Source: Anaerotignum propionicum DSM 1682
GTDB taxonomy: Bacteria; Bacillota; Clostridia; Lachnospirales; Anaerotignaceae
Assembly: GCF_001561955.1 (NCBI RefSeq)
Contig: NZ_CP014223.1
Coordinates: 2,976,001-3,040,000 of the forward strand
Length of the DNA stretch: 64,000 nucleotides
Reading direction: 5' to 3'
Part shown: positions 30,747 through 39,948 of the stretch, piece by piece
Numbering within the stretch: position 1 is the stretch's first letter
Layout: each line of letters opens with the position of its first letter
The notes under the pieces: model-generated
Databases searched by the model: none
What the model was told of the DNA's origin: nothing
The model's input: only the letters and a program-made list of their open reading frames with translations
Program-made: the position numbers and the translations under genes

Positions 30747-32138
30747 ATGGCTAATATGAGTTTGGAAAAAATTAAAATGCCTGAACAGGCACCTGATATT
30801 AGAAATAAAAACTTTGAAGAAGTATCATTGGGCTATACCGGTGAAATGGCAATGGAAGAAGCAACCCGTTGCTTGAACTGTAAGCATAAGCCCTGTATCG
30901 AGGGATGTCCCGTAAACGTTCGCATTCCTGAGTTTATTGCAGAGGTTGCAAGAGGCGATTTTATGGCGGCTTATAAAGTGATTACCTCAACCAACGCCCT
31001 GCCTGCTGTGTGCGGTCGTGTTTGTCCTCAGGAAAGTCAATGCGAAGCAAAATGCGTTCGTGGTATCAAAGGCGAAGCTGTTGCCATTGGTCGCTTAGAG
31101 CGATTTGTTGCCGATTGGTATATGGCAAATTCCACAGAAACACCCCAAAAGCCCCTTTCCAATGGCATGAAAGTTGCCGTTGTTGGTTCAGGCCCCTCAA
31201 GCCTTGCCTGCGCTGGTGACTTGGCAAAAGCAGGCTACGACGTAACCGTGTTTGAAGCCTTCCATAAAGCAGGTGGCGTTTTGGTTTATGGCATTCCTGA
31301 ATTCCGCCTACCCAAGGGTATTGTACAAAAAGAAATCGATACTTTGGCGGCTTTGGGCGTAAAGTTCATGACAAATATGGTAATCGGCAAGGTGCTCTCC
31401 ATTGATGAAATCATTGAAGATATGGGCTTTGAAGCGGTGTTTATCGGCACTGGCGCTGGCCTTCCTTCCTTCATGAGCATTCCTGGAGAAGCTCTGGTTG
31501 GTGTATACTCTGCAAATGAATACCTAACCAGAATCAACCTAATGAAAGCATATCAGTCAGAATATGATACCCCTATTCGTAATAGCAAGTCCGTGGCTGT
31601 GGTAGGTGGTGGTAACGTTGCAATGGATGCCGCAAGATGCGCAAAACGCCTTGGTGCTGAAAATGTTTATATTGTATATCGCCGTTCCGAAGCGGAAATG
31701 CCCGCACGTTTGGAAGAAGTGCATCACGCTAAGGAAGAAGGTATCGAGTTCCATCTTTTGCGTAACCCCGTACAAATTCTGGATAACGGAAATGGGCAAG
31801 TTTGCGGCATTGAATGCCTGAAAATGGAGCTGGGTGAACCTGATGCCAGCGGCAGAAGAAGTCCCGTTCCTATGGAAGGCTCCAATTATATTATTGACGT
31901 AGATACCGTGGTTATGTCCATCGGTACCTCCCCTAACCCACTGATCAGAAGCACCACCAAGGGACTGGAGTCTAACCGCAGAGGCTGTCTTGTTGTCAAC
32001 GAGGAAACCAATCAAACAACGAGAGAAGGCGTTTATGCCGGTGGTGATGCAGTTACAGGTGCCGCAACTGTTATTCTCGCCATGGGTGCAGGCAAAAAAG
32101 CTGCTGCTTCCATTGACGAATATTTGAAAAACAAATAA
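30747..32138 (+). CDS. nfnB: NfnB-like NADPH:ferredoxin oxidoreductase subunit (GltD-like)
   Basis: A 463-aa flavoprotein. The N-terminal iron-sulfur domain has CLNCKHKPCIEGCPV and CGRVCPQESQCEAKC for two [4Fe-4S] clusters, then the FAD motif VAVVGSGPSSLACAGDLAKA and the NADPH motif VAVVGGGNVAMDAARCA. It is the size of glutamate synthase small subunits, but the adjacent NfnA and absence of a large GltB favour NfnB. The start at 30747 has GGGGG 10 nt upstream. Confidence 0.92.
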   Translation: MANMSLEKIKMPEQAPDIRNKNFEEVSLGYTGEMAMEEATRCLNCKHKPCIEGCPVNVRIPEFIAEVARGDFMAAYKVITSTNALPAVCGRVCPQESQCEAKCVRGIKGEAVAIGRLERFVADWYMANSTETPQKPLSNGMKVAVVGSGPSSLACAGDLAKAGYDVTVFEAFHKAGGVLVYGIPEFRLPKGIVQKEIDTLAALGVKFMTNMVIGKVLSIDEIIEDMGFEAVFIGTGAGLPSFMSIPGEALVGVYSANEYLTRINLMKAYQSEYDTPIRNSKSVAVVGGGNVAMDAARCAKRLGAENVYIVYRRSEAEMPARLEEVHHAKEEGIEFHLLRNPVQILDNGNGQVCGIECLKMELGEPDASGRRSPVPMEGSNYIIDVDTVVMSIGTSPNPLIRSTTKGLESNRRGCLVVNEETNQTTREGVYAGGDAVTGAATVILAMGAGKKAAASIDEYLKNK

Positions 32139-32162
32139 ATTCTACCTTAATACATAGACTAC

Positions 32163-32193
32163 AAGGGTGCTGCGAATATGCGGCACCCTTTTT
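32163..32193 (+). terminator. Terminator of nfnAB
   Basis: AAGGGTGC, loop, GCACCCTT then TTT on the plus strand, 24 nt after the stop. Confidence 0.85.
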
Positions 32194-32197
32194 AAGA

Positions 32198-32272
32198 CCT
32201 TGAGGGCTTTGCCCTCAAACACCCACAAGGGTTATCACCCTTGACCCTTGTGAAACCTCATTATGGGGTTTC
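32198..32272. repeat. Cluster of three small palindromes
   Basis: GAGGGCTTTGCCCTC, CAAGGGTTATCACCCTTG and GAAACCTCATTATGGGGTTTC lie back to back. The first shares GGGCTTTGCCC with palindromes at about 32594-32610 (reverse strand) and 58713-58726. Confidence 0.65.
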
Positions 32273-32482
32273 AGGATATTAATAAAATCATCAACCAATT
32301 ATAATATTCCTTTTCTAACATAGAAAATATGTCGAAAAAATAAGCATATCCAGTTTCTCTAAAGCCTTAAAGTCTAAGGGCTTGAGAAACAAAGTGTTTT
32401 TCTAGTAGAATCCGCAGTATTGGCTTTCCTCATTCGAGGAAAATAGGGCGTTTCAAGACCTTTGGTTGCAGGAACGCATCTA

Positions 32483-32553
32483 TTTGTCCTATATTAACTT
32501 AGAAAAATTTAAAGGAACTGAGCTCTTTTCAAGGATATCGCTTTATCGACACC
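32483..32553 (+). repeat. Intergenic repeat, copy A
   Basis: Matches 27902-27985 on the opposite strand. The best conserved part is AAGGAACTGAGCTCTTTTC followed by AAGGATATCGCTTTATCGAC. It has no open frame and is not next to a transposase. Confidence 0.6.
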
Positions 32554-32745
32554 CATAATGTTTTACTTTTGCTTTTATTAAAAAAGCAAGTAGGTGTGGG
32601 CAAAGCCCACAGCCTAATTGGCAAGGTCTAGCAAATGTATGTCTTTGACTGAATCCTGTTTTTTTCCTTGGCGAATGCAAGGGATTCTGCTATAATCTAA
32701 AAAGATGTATACGGAACGATTAAACCTATTAAAGGAGGCTATCCC

Positions 32746-33354
32746 ATGAAAATTAAAACCCTAGCAATGGGCTCTATTGGGACAAACTGCTATGTGGTTT
32801 CCGATGATGCAGGTAATGCAGTCATCATCGACTGTGATGGAGACCCAAGACCATTGTATTTTTATATTTCTGAATTTAACTTGAAACCCACCCATATCCT
32901 GCTGACCCATGGTCATTTTGACCATATCGGTGCTGTTGAGGCAGTAAAGGAAAAATATGGATGTAAAGTAGTGGCTGGAAAGGATGAATTTCGCATTTTA
33001 ACCGACCCTGCTGCAAACTGCTCTATCTATGGCGGCGGTGCAATTACCGTCCTTCCTGATGAGCTGGTATCTGACGGAGACAGTATCGTTGTGGGAGATA
33101 TGAAATTTGATGTTCTTTTCACCCCAGGCCATACAGAAGGAAGCCTTTGCTATATCCTAGGCGATAATATTTTTTCAGGAGATACCCTATTCCAAGGCTC
33201 CTGTGGTAGAACAGATTTGGCTACCGGCGATTGGTCAACGATTTTACGCTCTTTAAAGCTACTTCGAGACCTACCTGGAGACTATACCGTTTACCCTGGT
33301 CATGGCCCCTCTACTACCATGGAAATTGAAAGATGCTCCAATCCATTTATGTAA
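32746..33354 (+). CDS. MBL-fold metallo-hydrolase (glyoxalase II-like)
   Basis: A 202-aa soluble hydrolase with the metal motif THGHFDHIG, TPGHTEGSLCYI, the bridging Asp in FSGDTLFQGSCGRTDL, and the last ligand His in VYPGHGPSTT. This layout matches hydroxyacylglutathione-hydrolase-like YcbL proteins; the exact thioester substrate is unknown. AAAGGAGG stands 7 nt before the ATG. glpK follows across a terminator hairpin. Confidence 0.92.
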   Translation: MKIKTLAMGSIGTNCYVVSDDAGNAVIIDCDGDPRPLYFYISEFNLKPTHILLTHGHFDHIGAVEAVKEKYGCKVVAGKDEFRILTDPAANCSIYGGGAITVLPDELVSDGDSIVVGDMKFDVLFTPGHTEGSLCYILGDNIFSGDTLFQGSCGRTDLATGDWSTILRSLKLLRDLPGDYTVYPGHGPSTTMEIERCSNPFM

Positions 33355-33360
33355 ATAAAT

Positions 33361-33395
33361 AACCCTGTGCCCTTTTTTCGGGGAACAGGGTTTTT
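33361..33395 (+). terminator. Terminator between the MBL gene and glpK
   Basis: AACCCTGT-G-CCC, loop, GGGGA-ACAGGGTT then TTTTT. It ends 24 nt before the glpK ATG, leaving no room for a promoter between. Confidence 0.88.
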
Positions 33396-33418
33396 CTAAA
33401 AAAAAGGAGGTTTTTCCT

Positions 33419-34918
33419 ATGAAATATATCCTTTCTCTGGATCAGGGCACAACCAGCTCCCGTTCTATTTTATTCAATCAGCAAGGAAAAGCAGTTTGTA
33501 CTGCACAAAAGGAATTTACTCAATATTACCCCCATCAAGGCTGGGTGGAGCACAACCCCATGGAAATTTGGCATACACAATTGGAAACTGCCAGAGAAGT
33601 CTTAGAAAAAACAGGGGTTACCGCTGAAGAAATTGGTGCCATCGGCATTACAAACCAAAGAGAAACTACCATTCTATGGGACAGAAGAAATGGTCGTCCC
33701 CTTTGCAACGCCATCGTTTGGCAATGTCGCCGCACAGCTCCTTTTTGCGATTCATTAAAGAAAAAGGGCTTTGAAAAATTCTTCCGTGAAAAAACAGGGT
33801 TACCCATTGATGCTTATTTTTCCGCTACAAAAATCAAATGGATTCTGGATAACGTACCTAATGCAAAGGAACTTGCTCAAAAAGGCAATCTACTTTTTGG
33901 TACTGTAGATACATGGCTAATTTGGAACCTAACGGGGGGGCAAGTTCACGCCACCGATTATTCCAATGCCTCCAGAACCATGCTGTTTAACATCCACTCC
34001 CTTTGCTGGGATAAAGAAATATTAGAACTACTGGAAATCCCAGAAAGCATTTTGCCTAAGGTCGTACCCTCCTCGGGTATTTTAGGTCATACTCTGCCAA
34101 CCCATTTGGGTTGCCCCATCCCCATTGCAGGTGTTGCGGGAGATCAGCAAGCGGCACTGTTCGGACAAGCCTGTTATTCCCCTGGTGCCGCAAAGAATAC
34201 CTATGGAACAGGCTGCTTTTTGCTCATGAATACAGGAGAAACTCCTGTGCAATCTAAAAACGGCCTGCTCACTACCATCGCATGGGGCTTGGACAATAAA
34301 ATCACCTATGCCTTGGAAGGCTCCGTTTTTGTTGCAGGTGCGGCAATCCAATGGCTTCGTGATGAACTGAAAATCATTTCCTCAGCGGCGGAAACAGAGG
34401 AGCTCTGCCATTCTGTTGAGGATACTTGCGGTGTTTATTTGGTGCCCGCATTTACAGGTCTAGGGGCACCTTATTGGGACCCCTATGCCAGAGGAATTCT
34501 CACAGGCTTAACAAGAGGTGCAAACCGTGCCCACATTGTGCGAGCCGCTGTAGAATCTATGGCATACCAAACCTATGACGTACTCCATGCTATGGAGCAG
34601 GATGCGGAGCTGCCTTTAGCAGAGCTTCGAGTTGATGGCGGTGCCGCCGCCAATGCCTTTTTATTGCAATTTCAATCGGATATCACGGGAGCACCTGTTT
34701 TGCGTCCTTCCACACTGGAAACCACAGCTTTAGGTGCTGCATATTTGGCAGGGCTTGCTGTAGGCTATTGGAAGAACCTAACGGAGATTAGAAGAAATTG
34801 GCAGGTGTCCTGCGTTTTCTCCCCCAAGCTATCTAAGGAAGTTGCAGATGAAAAAAATTATGGCTGGAAAAAGGCTGTAAATCAAGCCCTAGGCAGTAAA
34901 TCACAAAACAACATATAG
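33419..34918 (+). CDS. glpK: Glycerol kinase
   Basis: A 499-aa FGGY kinase that makes glycerol-3-phosphate from glycerol and ATP. Hallmarks: [13 protein letters not shown] at the start, the family signature with [12 protein letters not shown], and [18 protein letters not shown] near the C-terminus. Its start codon lies 24 nt beyond an intrinsic terminator, so expression depends on read-through or antitermination, as for GlpP-controlled genes, though GlpP is not in the window. AAAGGAGG precedes it by 8 nt. No glpF or glpD is adjacent. Confidence 0.96.
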   Translation: MKYILSLDQGTTSSRSILFNQQGKAVCTAQKEFTQYYPHQGWVEHNPMEIWHTQLETAREVLEKTGVTAEEIGAIGITNQRETTILWDRRNGRPLCNAIVWQCRRTAPFCDSLKKKGFEKFFREKTGLPIDAYFSATKIKWILDNVPNAKELAQKGNLLFGTVDTWLIWNLTGGQVHATDYSNASRTMLFNIHSLCWDKEILELLEIPESILPKVVPSSGILGHTLPTHLGCPIPIAGVAGDQQAALFGQACYSPGAAKNTYGTGCFLLMNTGETPVQSKNGLLTTIAWGLDNKITYALEGSVFVAGAAIQWLRDELKIISSAAETEELCHSVEDTCGVYLVPAFTGLGAPYWDPYARGILTGLTRGANRAHIVRAAVESMAYQTYDVLHAMEQDAELPLAELRVDGGAAANAFLLQFQSDITGAPVLRPSTLETTALGAAYLAGLAVGYWKNLTEIRRNWQVSCVFSPKLSKEVADEKNYGWKKAVNQALGSKSQNNI

Positions 34919-34944
34919 TGTATTATTAATTTAATATTGAAAAA

Positions 34945-34961
34945 TAGCACAATATATGCTA
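34945..34961. promoter_or_regulatory. NrdR-box-like palindrome before nrdD
   Basis: TAGCACAATATATGCTA is an inverted repeat with partial likeness to the NrdR box (ACACWATATMTWGTGT form). It lies between TTGAAA and TACATT hexamers 77-93 nt upstream of the nrdD start. NrdR is a repressor of ribonucleotide reductase genes. Only one box is seen. Confidence 0.45.
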
Positions 34962-35037
34962 CATTTATAGTCACTGAACATGTAGGGCGAATTGCCCTTC
35001 CCATACAATTTTTGACTATAAAAGGAGGAAGTCGCTT

Positions 35038-37155
35038 ATGTATGTAATCAAAAAAGATAATACCCACGAGCCTTGGAATATCCAAAAAGTTGTGGTCGCC
35101 GTTAACAAATCAGCCTATCGTGCCTTGGTGAAATTCACCCAAAAAGAGCTAGACTTTTTATGCAATTATGTTGAGGAAAAAGCTCTTTCCCTAGGAAAAG
35201 AAGGCATCCCCATTGCAGAGATGCATAATATTGTGGAGTCGGCTTTGGAACAAGTTAAGCCTGAGGTCGCAAAAAGCTACCGCGACTATCGCAATTATAA
35301 GCAGGACTTCGTGAAAATGTTGGACGAGGTCTATAAAAAAAGCCAATCCATCATGTATATTGGGGATAAGGAAAATAGCAATACAGATAGTGCCTTGGTC
35401 TCCACAAAGCGTAGTCTGGTTTTCAATCAGTTAAATAAGGAATTGTATCAAAAATTCTTTATGACCACCGAGGAATTACAGGCCTGCCGTGACGGCTATC
35501 TTTATGTCCATGATATGTCTGCCCGCAGAGATACCATGAATTGCTGCCTTTTTGATGTGCAAACAGTGCTGGAGGGTGGCTTTGAAATGGGAAACCTTTG
35601 GTATAACGAGCCTAAAACCCTGAACGTGGCTTTCGACGTAATCGGCGACATTGTTCTTTCCGCCGCAAGCCAACAGTATGGTGGCTTTACCGTACCCTCT
35701 GTGGACCTCCTTTTAGAGCCTTATGCAGAAAAAAGCTATGAAAAGTTTTATCGTCGCTATATGGAAATGGGACTAACCCCTAAGGTAGCCGACCGAGAAG
35801 CCATGGCCGATATTTTGAATGATTTTGAGCAAGGCTTTCAGGGCTGGGAATATAAATTCAATACCGTTGCCTCTAGCCGTGGCGATTATCCCTTCATTAC
35901 CATGACCTTCGGCACAGGCACAGGGAAATTTGCAAAATTAGCATCTATTACCATGCTGAATGTACGCAGAAAGGGTCAAGGCAAGAAAAATTGTAAAAAA
36001 CCAGTACTGTTCCCTAAACTTGTTTTTCTTTATGATGAAAACCTTCACGGAGAGGGCAAAGCTTTAGAAGATGTTTTTGAAGCTGGTATTCTATGCTCCT
36101 CAAAAAGTATGTATCCCGATTGGCTAAGCCTGACAGGGGATGGCTATGTGGCTGATATCTACAAAAAATATGGTAGAATCATCAGCCCAATGGGTTGCCG
36201 TGCCTTTTTATCTCCTTGGTTTGAGCGTGGTGGCATGAAACCCGCTGACGAAAATGATATGCCTGTTTATGTGGGGCGATTTAATATTGGCGCTGTCAGC
36301 CTTCACCTTCCTATGATTTATGCTAAGGCAAAGCAGGAAAGCAAGCCTTTTTATGAGGTTTTGGACTATTATTTAGAGCTAATTCGCAACCTCCATGTAC
36401 GTACTTATGCATATTTGGGAGAAATGCGTGCCTCCACCAACCCATTAGCCTACTGCGAGGGTGGTTTTTATGGCGGAAATTTAGGTCTGCATGATAAAAT
36501 TAAACCGCTTTTAAAGTCCGCTACGGCTTCCTTTGGTATCACTGCTTTGAATGAATTACAAGAGCTTCATAATGGCAGATCCTTGGTGGAAGATGGTCAG
36601 TTTGCTCTGGAAGCACTGGAACATATTAACCAAAAAATTACTCAGTTTAAGGAAGAGGACGGTAATCTCTATGCCATTTATGGCACCCCTGCCGAAAGCC
36701 TTTGCGGCCTACAGGTAACCCAATTCCGCAAAAAATATGGAGTTATCGAGCATGTCTCCGATAGACCATATGTAAGCAACAGCTTTCACTGCCATGTAAC
36801 AGAGGATATCACACCCATTGAAAAACAGAATCTAGAAAATCGTTTTTGGAACCTATTTAATGGTGGAAAAATTCAGTATGTGAAATATCCCATTGATTAT
36901 AATTTGGATGCCATCCGCACCCTTATCCGTCGAGCTATGAAGATGGGTTTCTATGAAGGAGTCAACCTTTCTCTGGCCTATTGCGACGATTGCGGACATC
37001 AGGAATTGGAGATGGATGTCTGCCCCAAATGCGGAAGCCATAACCTAACAAAAATTGACCGTATGAACGGTTACCTCTCTTATTCCAGAGTGAAAGGGGA
37101 TACCCGCCTGAACGAGGCAAAAATGGCAGAGATTGCAGAAAGGAAGAGTATGTAA
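35038..37155 (+). CDS. nrdD: Anaerobic ribonucleoside-triphosphate reductase
   Basis: A 705-aa class III reductase that makes dNTPs without oxygen. The N-terminal ATP-cone (residues 1-95) begins YVIKKDNTHEPWNIQKVV; the catalytic barrel follows; the zinc motif CDDCG with CPKCG is near 650-670; and the glycyl radical site is RMNGYLSY with Gly678. The radical is made by NrdG, encoded 3 nt downstream. AAAGGAGG precedes the ATG. Confidence 0.97.
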   Translation: MYVIKKDNTHEPWNIQKVVVAVNKSAYRALVKFTQKELDFLCNYVEEKALSLGKEGIPIAEMHNIVESALEQVKPEVAKSYRDYRNYKQDFVKMLDEVYKKSQSIMYIGDKENSNTDSALVSTKRSLVFNQLNKELYQKFFMTTEELQACRDGYLYVHDMSARRDTMNCCLFDVQTVLEGGFEMGNLWYNEPKTLNVAFDVIGDIVLSAASQQYGGFTVPSVDLLLEPYAEKSYEKFYRRYMEMGLTPKVADREAMADILNDFEQGFQGWEYKFNTVASSRGDYPFITMTFGTGTGKFAKLASITMLNVRRKGQGKKNCKKPVLFPKLVFLYDENLHGEGKALEDVFEAGILCSSKSMYPDWLSLTGDGYVADIYKKYGRIISPMGCRAFLSPWFERGGMKPADENDMPVYVGRFNIGAVSLHLPMIYAKAKQESKPFYEVLDYYLELIRNLHVRTYAYLGEMRASTNPLAYCEGGFYGGNLGLHDKIKPLLKSATASFGITALNELQELHNGRSLVEDGQFALEALEHINQKITQFKEEDGNLYAIYGTPAESLCGLQVTQFRKKYGVIEHVSDRPYVSNSFHCHVTEDITPIEKQNLENRFWNLFNGGKIQYVKYPIDYNLDAIRTLIRRAMKMGFYEGVNLSLAYCDDCGHQELEMDVCPKCGSHNLTKIDRMNGYLSYSRVKGDTRLNEAKMAEIAERKSM

Positions 37156-37158
37156 CAT

Positions 37159-37653
37159 ATGCGTTATCATAATATTACGAAGGATGATATGCTAAATGGC
37201 GAGGGCCTTCGTGTTGTACTTTGGCTTTCCGGCTGTGATCATTGCTGTAAAGACTGTCATAACACCATCACATGGGATCCTAACGGGGGAATCCCTTTCG
37301 ACGAAAGAGCAGAACATGAGCTTTTTGATGCCCTCAAGCATGATTATACCAGTGGCATTACCCTCAGCGGCGGCGACCCTTTGTTTATGGGAAACCGCCA
37401 AGAGGTAACTGCTTTGGCTAAGCAAATCAAAGAACGTTTCCCCGATAAAACCATATGGCTCTATACAGGTTATCGCTGGGAAGAAATCAGTGCTCTGCCA
37501 ATCATGGAATATATTGATGTATTGGTTGATGGGAAATTCATTTTAGATTTGAAGGATCCTAAGCTTCATTGGAAAGGAAGCTCTAACCAACGGATTATAG
37601 ATGTGCAAAAATCAATGAAAAATAGTTCTCTTTATCTCTATCACCCAAAGTAA
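37159..37653 (+). CDS. nrdG: Anaerobic reductase-activating radical SAM protein
   Basis: A 164-aa radical SAM activase. The [4Fe-4S] motif CX3CX2C is present as [12 protein letters not shown], with an extra Cys in the middle. SGGDPLF is the SAM-binding GGE-like motif. It abstracts a hydrogen from Gly678 of NrdD. It starts 3 nt after nrdD and is clearly translated with it. Confidence 0.96.
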   Translation: MRYHNITKDDMLNGEGLRVVLWLSGCDHCCKDCHNTITWDPNGGIPFDERAEHELFDALKHDYTSGITLSGGDPLFMGNRQEVTALAKQIKERFPDKTIWLYTGYRWEEISALPIMEYIDVLVDGKFILDLKDPKLHWKGSSNQRIIDVQKSMKNSSLYLYHPK

Positions 37654-37666
37654 GAAAGGAAATTTT

Positions 37667-38101
37667 ATGGAAACCATTAGAATTAAGTATCTCAGTGACA
37701 AAATCGAAAAATTGCGCTATATAGACGGAAAATCAGATTGGATTGACCTAAGAGCTGCCGAAAGAATTGAATTAAAACAGGGAGAATTCCGTTTGATTCC
37801 CCTTGGCATTGCTATAGAACTGCCTAAGGGTTTCGAGGCCCATATCGTTCCCAGAAGCTCCACCTTCAAAAATTTCGGGGTTATCCAAACAAACCATTGC
37901 GGCATTGTAGATGAAAGCTATTGCGGCAACAATGACCAATGGTTTTTCCCCGCCTTGGCTATGCGAGATACAAGCATTGAGGTGAACGACCGTATCTGCC
38001 AGTTCCGAATTTTTGAGCACCAGCCAAAAATCTCCTTTGAGGAAACTGAGAATCTTGGCAACGAGAACAGAGGCGGTATTGGCTCCACAGGAAAGCAATA
38101 A
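37667..38101 (+). CDS. dut: dUTP pyrophosphatase-like protein
   Basis: A 144-aa trimeric dUTPase-fold protein. Motif 2 is [11 protein letters not shown], motif 3 [17 protein letters not shown], and the C-terminal Gly-rich motif 5 GGIGSTG is intact. It removes dUTP and supplies dUMP for thymidylate synthesis. It follows nrdG by 13 nt, so it fits a deoxynucleotide operon with nrdDG. Confidence 0.93.
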   Translation: METIRIKYLSDKIEKLRYIDGKSDWIDLRAAERIELKQGEFRLIPLGIAIELPKGFEAHIVPRSSTFKNFGVIQTNHCGIVDESYCGNNDQWFFPALAMRDTSIEVNDRICQFRIFEHQPKISFEETENLGNENRGGIGSTGKQ

Positions 38102-38126
38102 CCAATAAAAAGGGGGTGCATACATT

Positions 38127-38945
38127 GTGGGACGAAAGTTGTTTTGCGAACTGTGTCCTTTGACATACGAAATTTCAAGGCAAAAATGTATTATTTCTCG
38201 CCATATAAGAAATTTCACAAGCAAAGAGAAATTTGCAAAAGCAAAATCTCCCTTACCATTGCCCTATGAAATTTATTCCCATAGCTCTTTTATGCGACGA
38301 AAGCTAGGCACTGTAGATATGGTACTTCAAGAGAATAAAGTTTTTAATCTTTCCTTGGCAGTACCTTCGGTGAATGGTGTGTTAATCCATCCCGGAGAAA
38401 TCTTTTCTTTCTGGAATCTAGTGGGCAATACCACCTTGGCGAAGAGCTATAAAACAGGGCTGGCCATTAAAATGGGAAGACCCTCCCATGATGTGGGTGG
38501 CGGAATGTGCCAGTTTACAAATCTAATCCATTGGATGGTTTTGCATACCCCTCTCACCATTATAGAACGGCATCAGCATGACCAGCTGGATTTATTCCCT
38601 GACTTTAAACGAAAAGTGCCCTTTGGTCTGGGCACCTCCATCGTTTATAATTATTTTGATTATCAATTTAAAAATAATACAACTGCTACATATCAAATAT
38701 TAATCTGCCTGACAGAAGAAAATCTCTGCGGTGAAATTAGGTCAAATGAATCTCAGCCCTATCAATATAAAATATATACTGAGGATGAGTTTTTTTCCAA
38801 AGAAGAAGACGGTGTATATCGCAACGGTGACGTTTTTAGAGAAAAAATTCATACAAACTCCAATGTTTGTATTGAAAGAACCCTTTTACAGAGGAATCAT
38901 GCAAAAGTTATCTATGATACCGCAGGTTTAAAAATCATACAATAA
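38127..38945 (+). CDS. VanW family protein
   Basis: A 272-aa protein with the VanW hallmark NGVLIHPGEIFSFWNLVGN and GGGMCQFTNLIHW. A Cys-rich N-terminus (FCELCPLTYEISRQKC) replaces a signal peptide, so it may stay in the cytoplasm. VanW is named from vancomycin-resistance clusters but its activity is unknown, and nothing here indicates resistance. The start is GTG at 38127 with AGGGGG 11 nt upstream. It trails dut by 25 nt. Confidence 0.88.
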   Translation: MGRKLFCELCPLTYEISRQKCIISRHIRNFTSKEKFAKAKSPLPLPYEIYSHSSFMRRKLGTVDMVLQENKVFNLSLAVPSVNGVLIHPGEIFSFWNLVGNTTLAKSYKTGLAIKMGRPSHDVGGGMCQFTNLIHWMVLHTPLTIIERHQHDQLDLFPDFKRKVPFGLGTSIVYNYFDYQFKNNTTATYQILICLTEENLCGEIRSNESQPYQYKIYTEDEFFSKEEDGVYRNGDVFREKIHTNSNVCIERTLLQRNHAKVIYDTAGLKIIQ

Positions 38946-38959
38946 ACATAATACTACAA

Positions 38960-38994
38960 AAAAGACTTCCCACTTCGTGAAATGGAAAGTCTTT
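38960..38994 (+). terminator. Terminator of the nrdDG-dut-vanW operon
   Basis: AAAGACTTCC and GGAAAGTCTTT with one bulge, then TTT; T runs on both strands, so it may also serve metQ. Confidence 0.78.
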
Positions 38995-39057
38995 TTATGA
39001 TTCTATTCACCCTCAAGAATGATCCTGCGGGGCTCTTTTTTTCAGTAAAACAAAACT

Positions 39058-39903
39058 TTACGCTGTAGGAGCAACTGCGCCGCCATAAGTATTTTTAATA
39101 TAGTCAGAAATTGTCTGGCTGTTCAATACTTCAAGCAAAGTAACCAATTCAGGTCTTGTTTCATCCCCAGCTCTTACTGCAATAATGTTAGCATAAGTTG
39201 TTGCCGCCAAAGAATCTGCCGCTTCAATTGCCAAAGCATCTTCAGTTTTCAAGCCGTTCTGCATTGCATAGTTACCGTTGATAACTGCAATGCTCAAATC
39301 GCCGATAGATAAAGGCAGTTGAGCCGCTTCCATTTCAACGATTTCAATATTCTTGGGATTTTCCTTAATATCAAGCTTTGTAGCAGATGTGCCTGCATTA
39401 GGATCCAATTTGATCAAGCCATTTGCTTCCAGCAATAACAACGCACGTCCGCCGTTGGTGCCATCTGCAGGAATACCAACCTTTGCACCATCAGGCAATT
39501 CAGCTAAATCTTTGATGCTCTTGCTGTAGATACCCATTGGTTCATAATGCACAGCACCCAAGCTTACAAGCTTTGTGCCATGTTCCTCATTAAAAGAATC
39601 CAAGTAAGGTGCATGCTGGAAGTAATTTGCATCCAAATCACCGGTGTCCAATGCCAAGTTAGGCTGTACGTAATCGGTAAATTCCACGATTTCTAAATTG
39701 ATTCCCTTTGCAGCCAATTCTTCCTTTGCAGCCTCTAAAATTTCTGCATGGGGAGTGGGAGATGCACCAATTTTTAAAGTTACCGCTTCCGCACCTGTTG
39801 TTTCAGGCTTTTCAGCATCTGCTGCTTTATCTGTTTTACTACCGCAGCCAGCAGCTCCAAGTGCCAAAGCACCTGTTAATAATAATGCAAAAAATTTCTT
39901 CAT
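39058..39903 (-). CDS. metQ: Methionine ABC transporter substrate-binding lipoprotein
   Basis: A 281-aa lipoprotein: signal peptide with lipobox LGAAGC (Cys20), then the NlpA/MetQ domain. Signatures are LKIGASPTPHAEIL, DTGDLDANYFQHAPYLD and VGIPADGTNGGRALLLLE. It binds methionine outside the membrane and delivers it to MetI. AGGAGG precedes the ATG. Last gene of metNIQ. Confidence 0.95.
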   Translation of the reverse strand: MKKFFALLLTGALALGAAGCGSKTDKAADAEKPETTGAEAVTLKIGASPTPHAEILEAAKEELAAKGINLEIVEFTDYVQPNLALDTGDLDANYFQHAPYLDSFNEEHGTKLVSLGAVHYEPMGIYSKSIKDLAELPDGAKVGIPADGTNGGRALLLLEANGLIKLDPNAGTSATKLDIKENPKNIEIVEMEAAQLPLSIGDLSIAVINGNYAMQNGLKTEDALAIEAADSLAATTYANIIAVRAGDETRPELVTLLEVLNSQTISDYIKNTYGGAVAPTA

Positions 39904-39948
39904 AGTAAATTCCCTCCTATTTTTTTCTATATTGAAACCTTCATTGGT

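Larger units (their letters stand above)
32139..32745. other. Non-coding gap with palindromes and repeats
   Basis: About 600 nt with no gene. It contains the nfnAB terminator (32163-32193), a chain of palindromes at 32198-32272, a hairpin with arms TTTCTC/GAGAAA and AAGCCTTA/TAAGGGCTT at about 32353-32390, repeat copy A at 32483-32553, and a GTGGGC-AAA-GCCCAC palindrome at about 32594-32610. The MBL gene promoter probably lies at 32680-32720. Confidence 0.65.
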
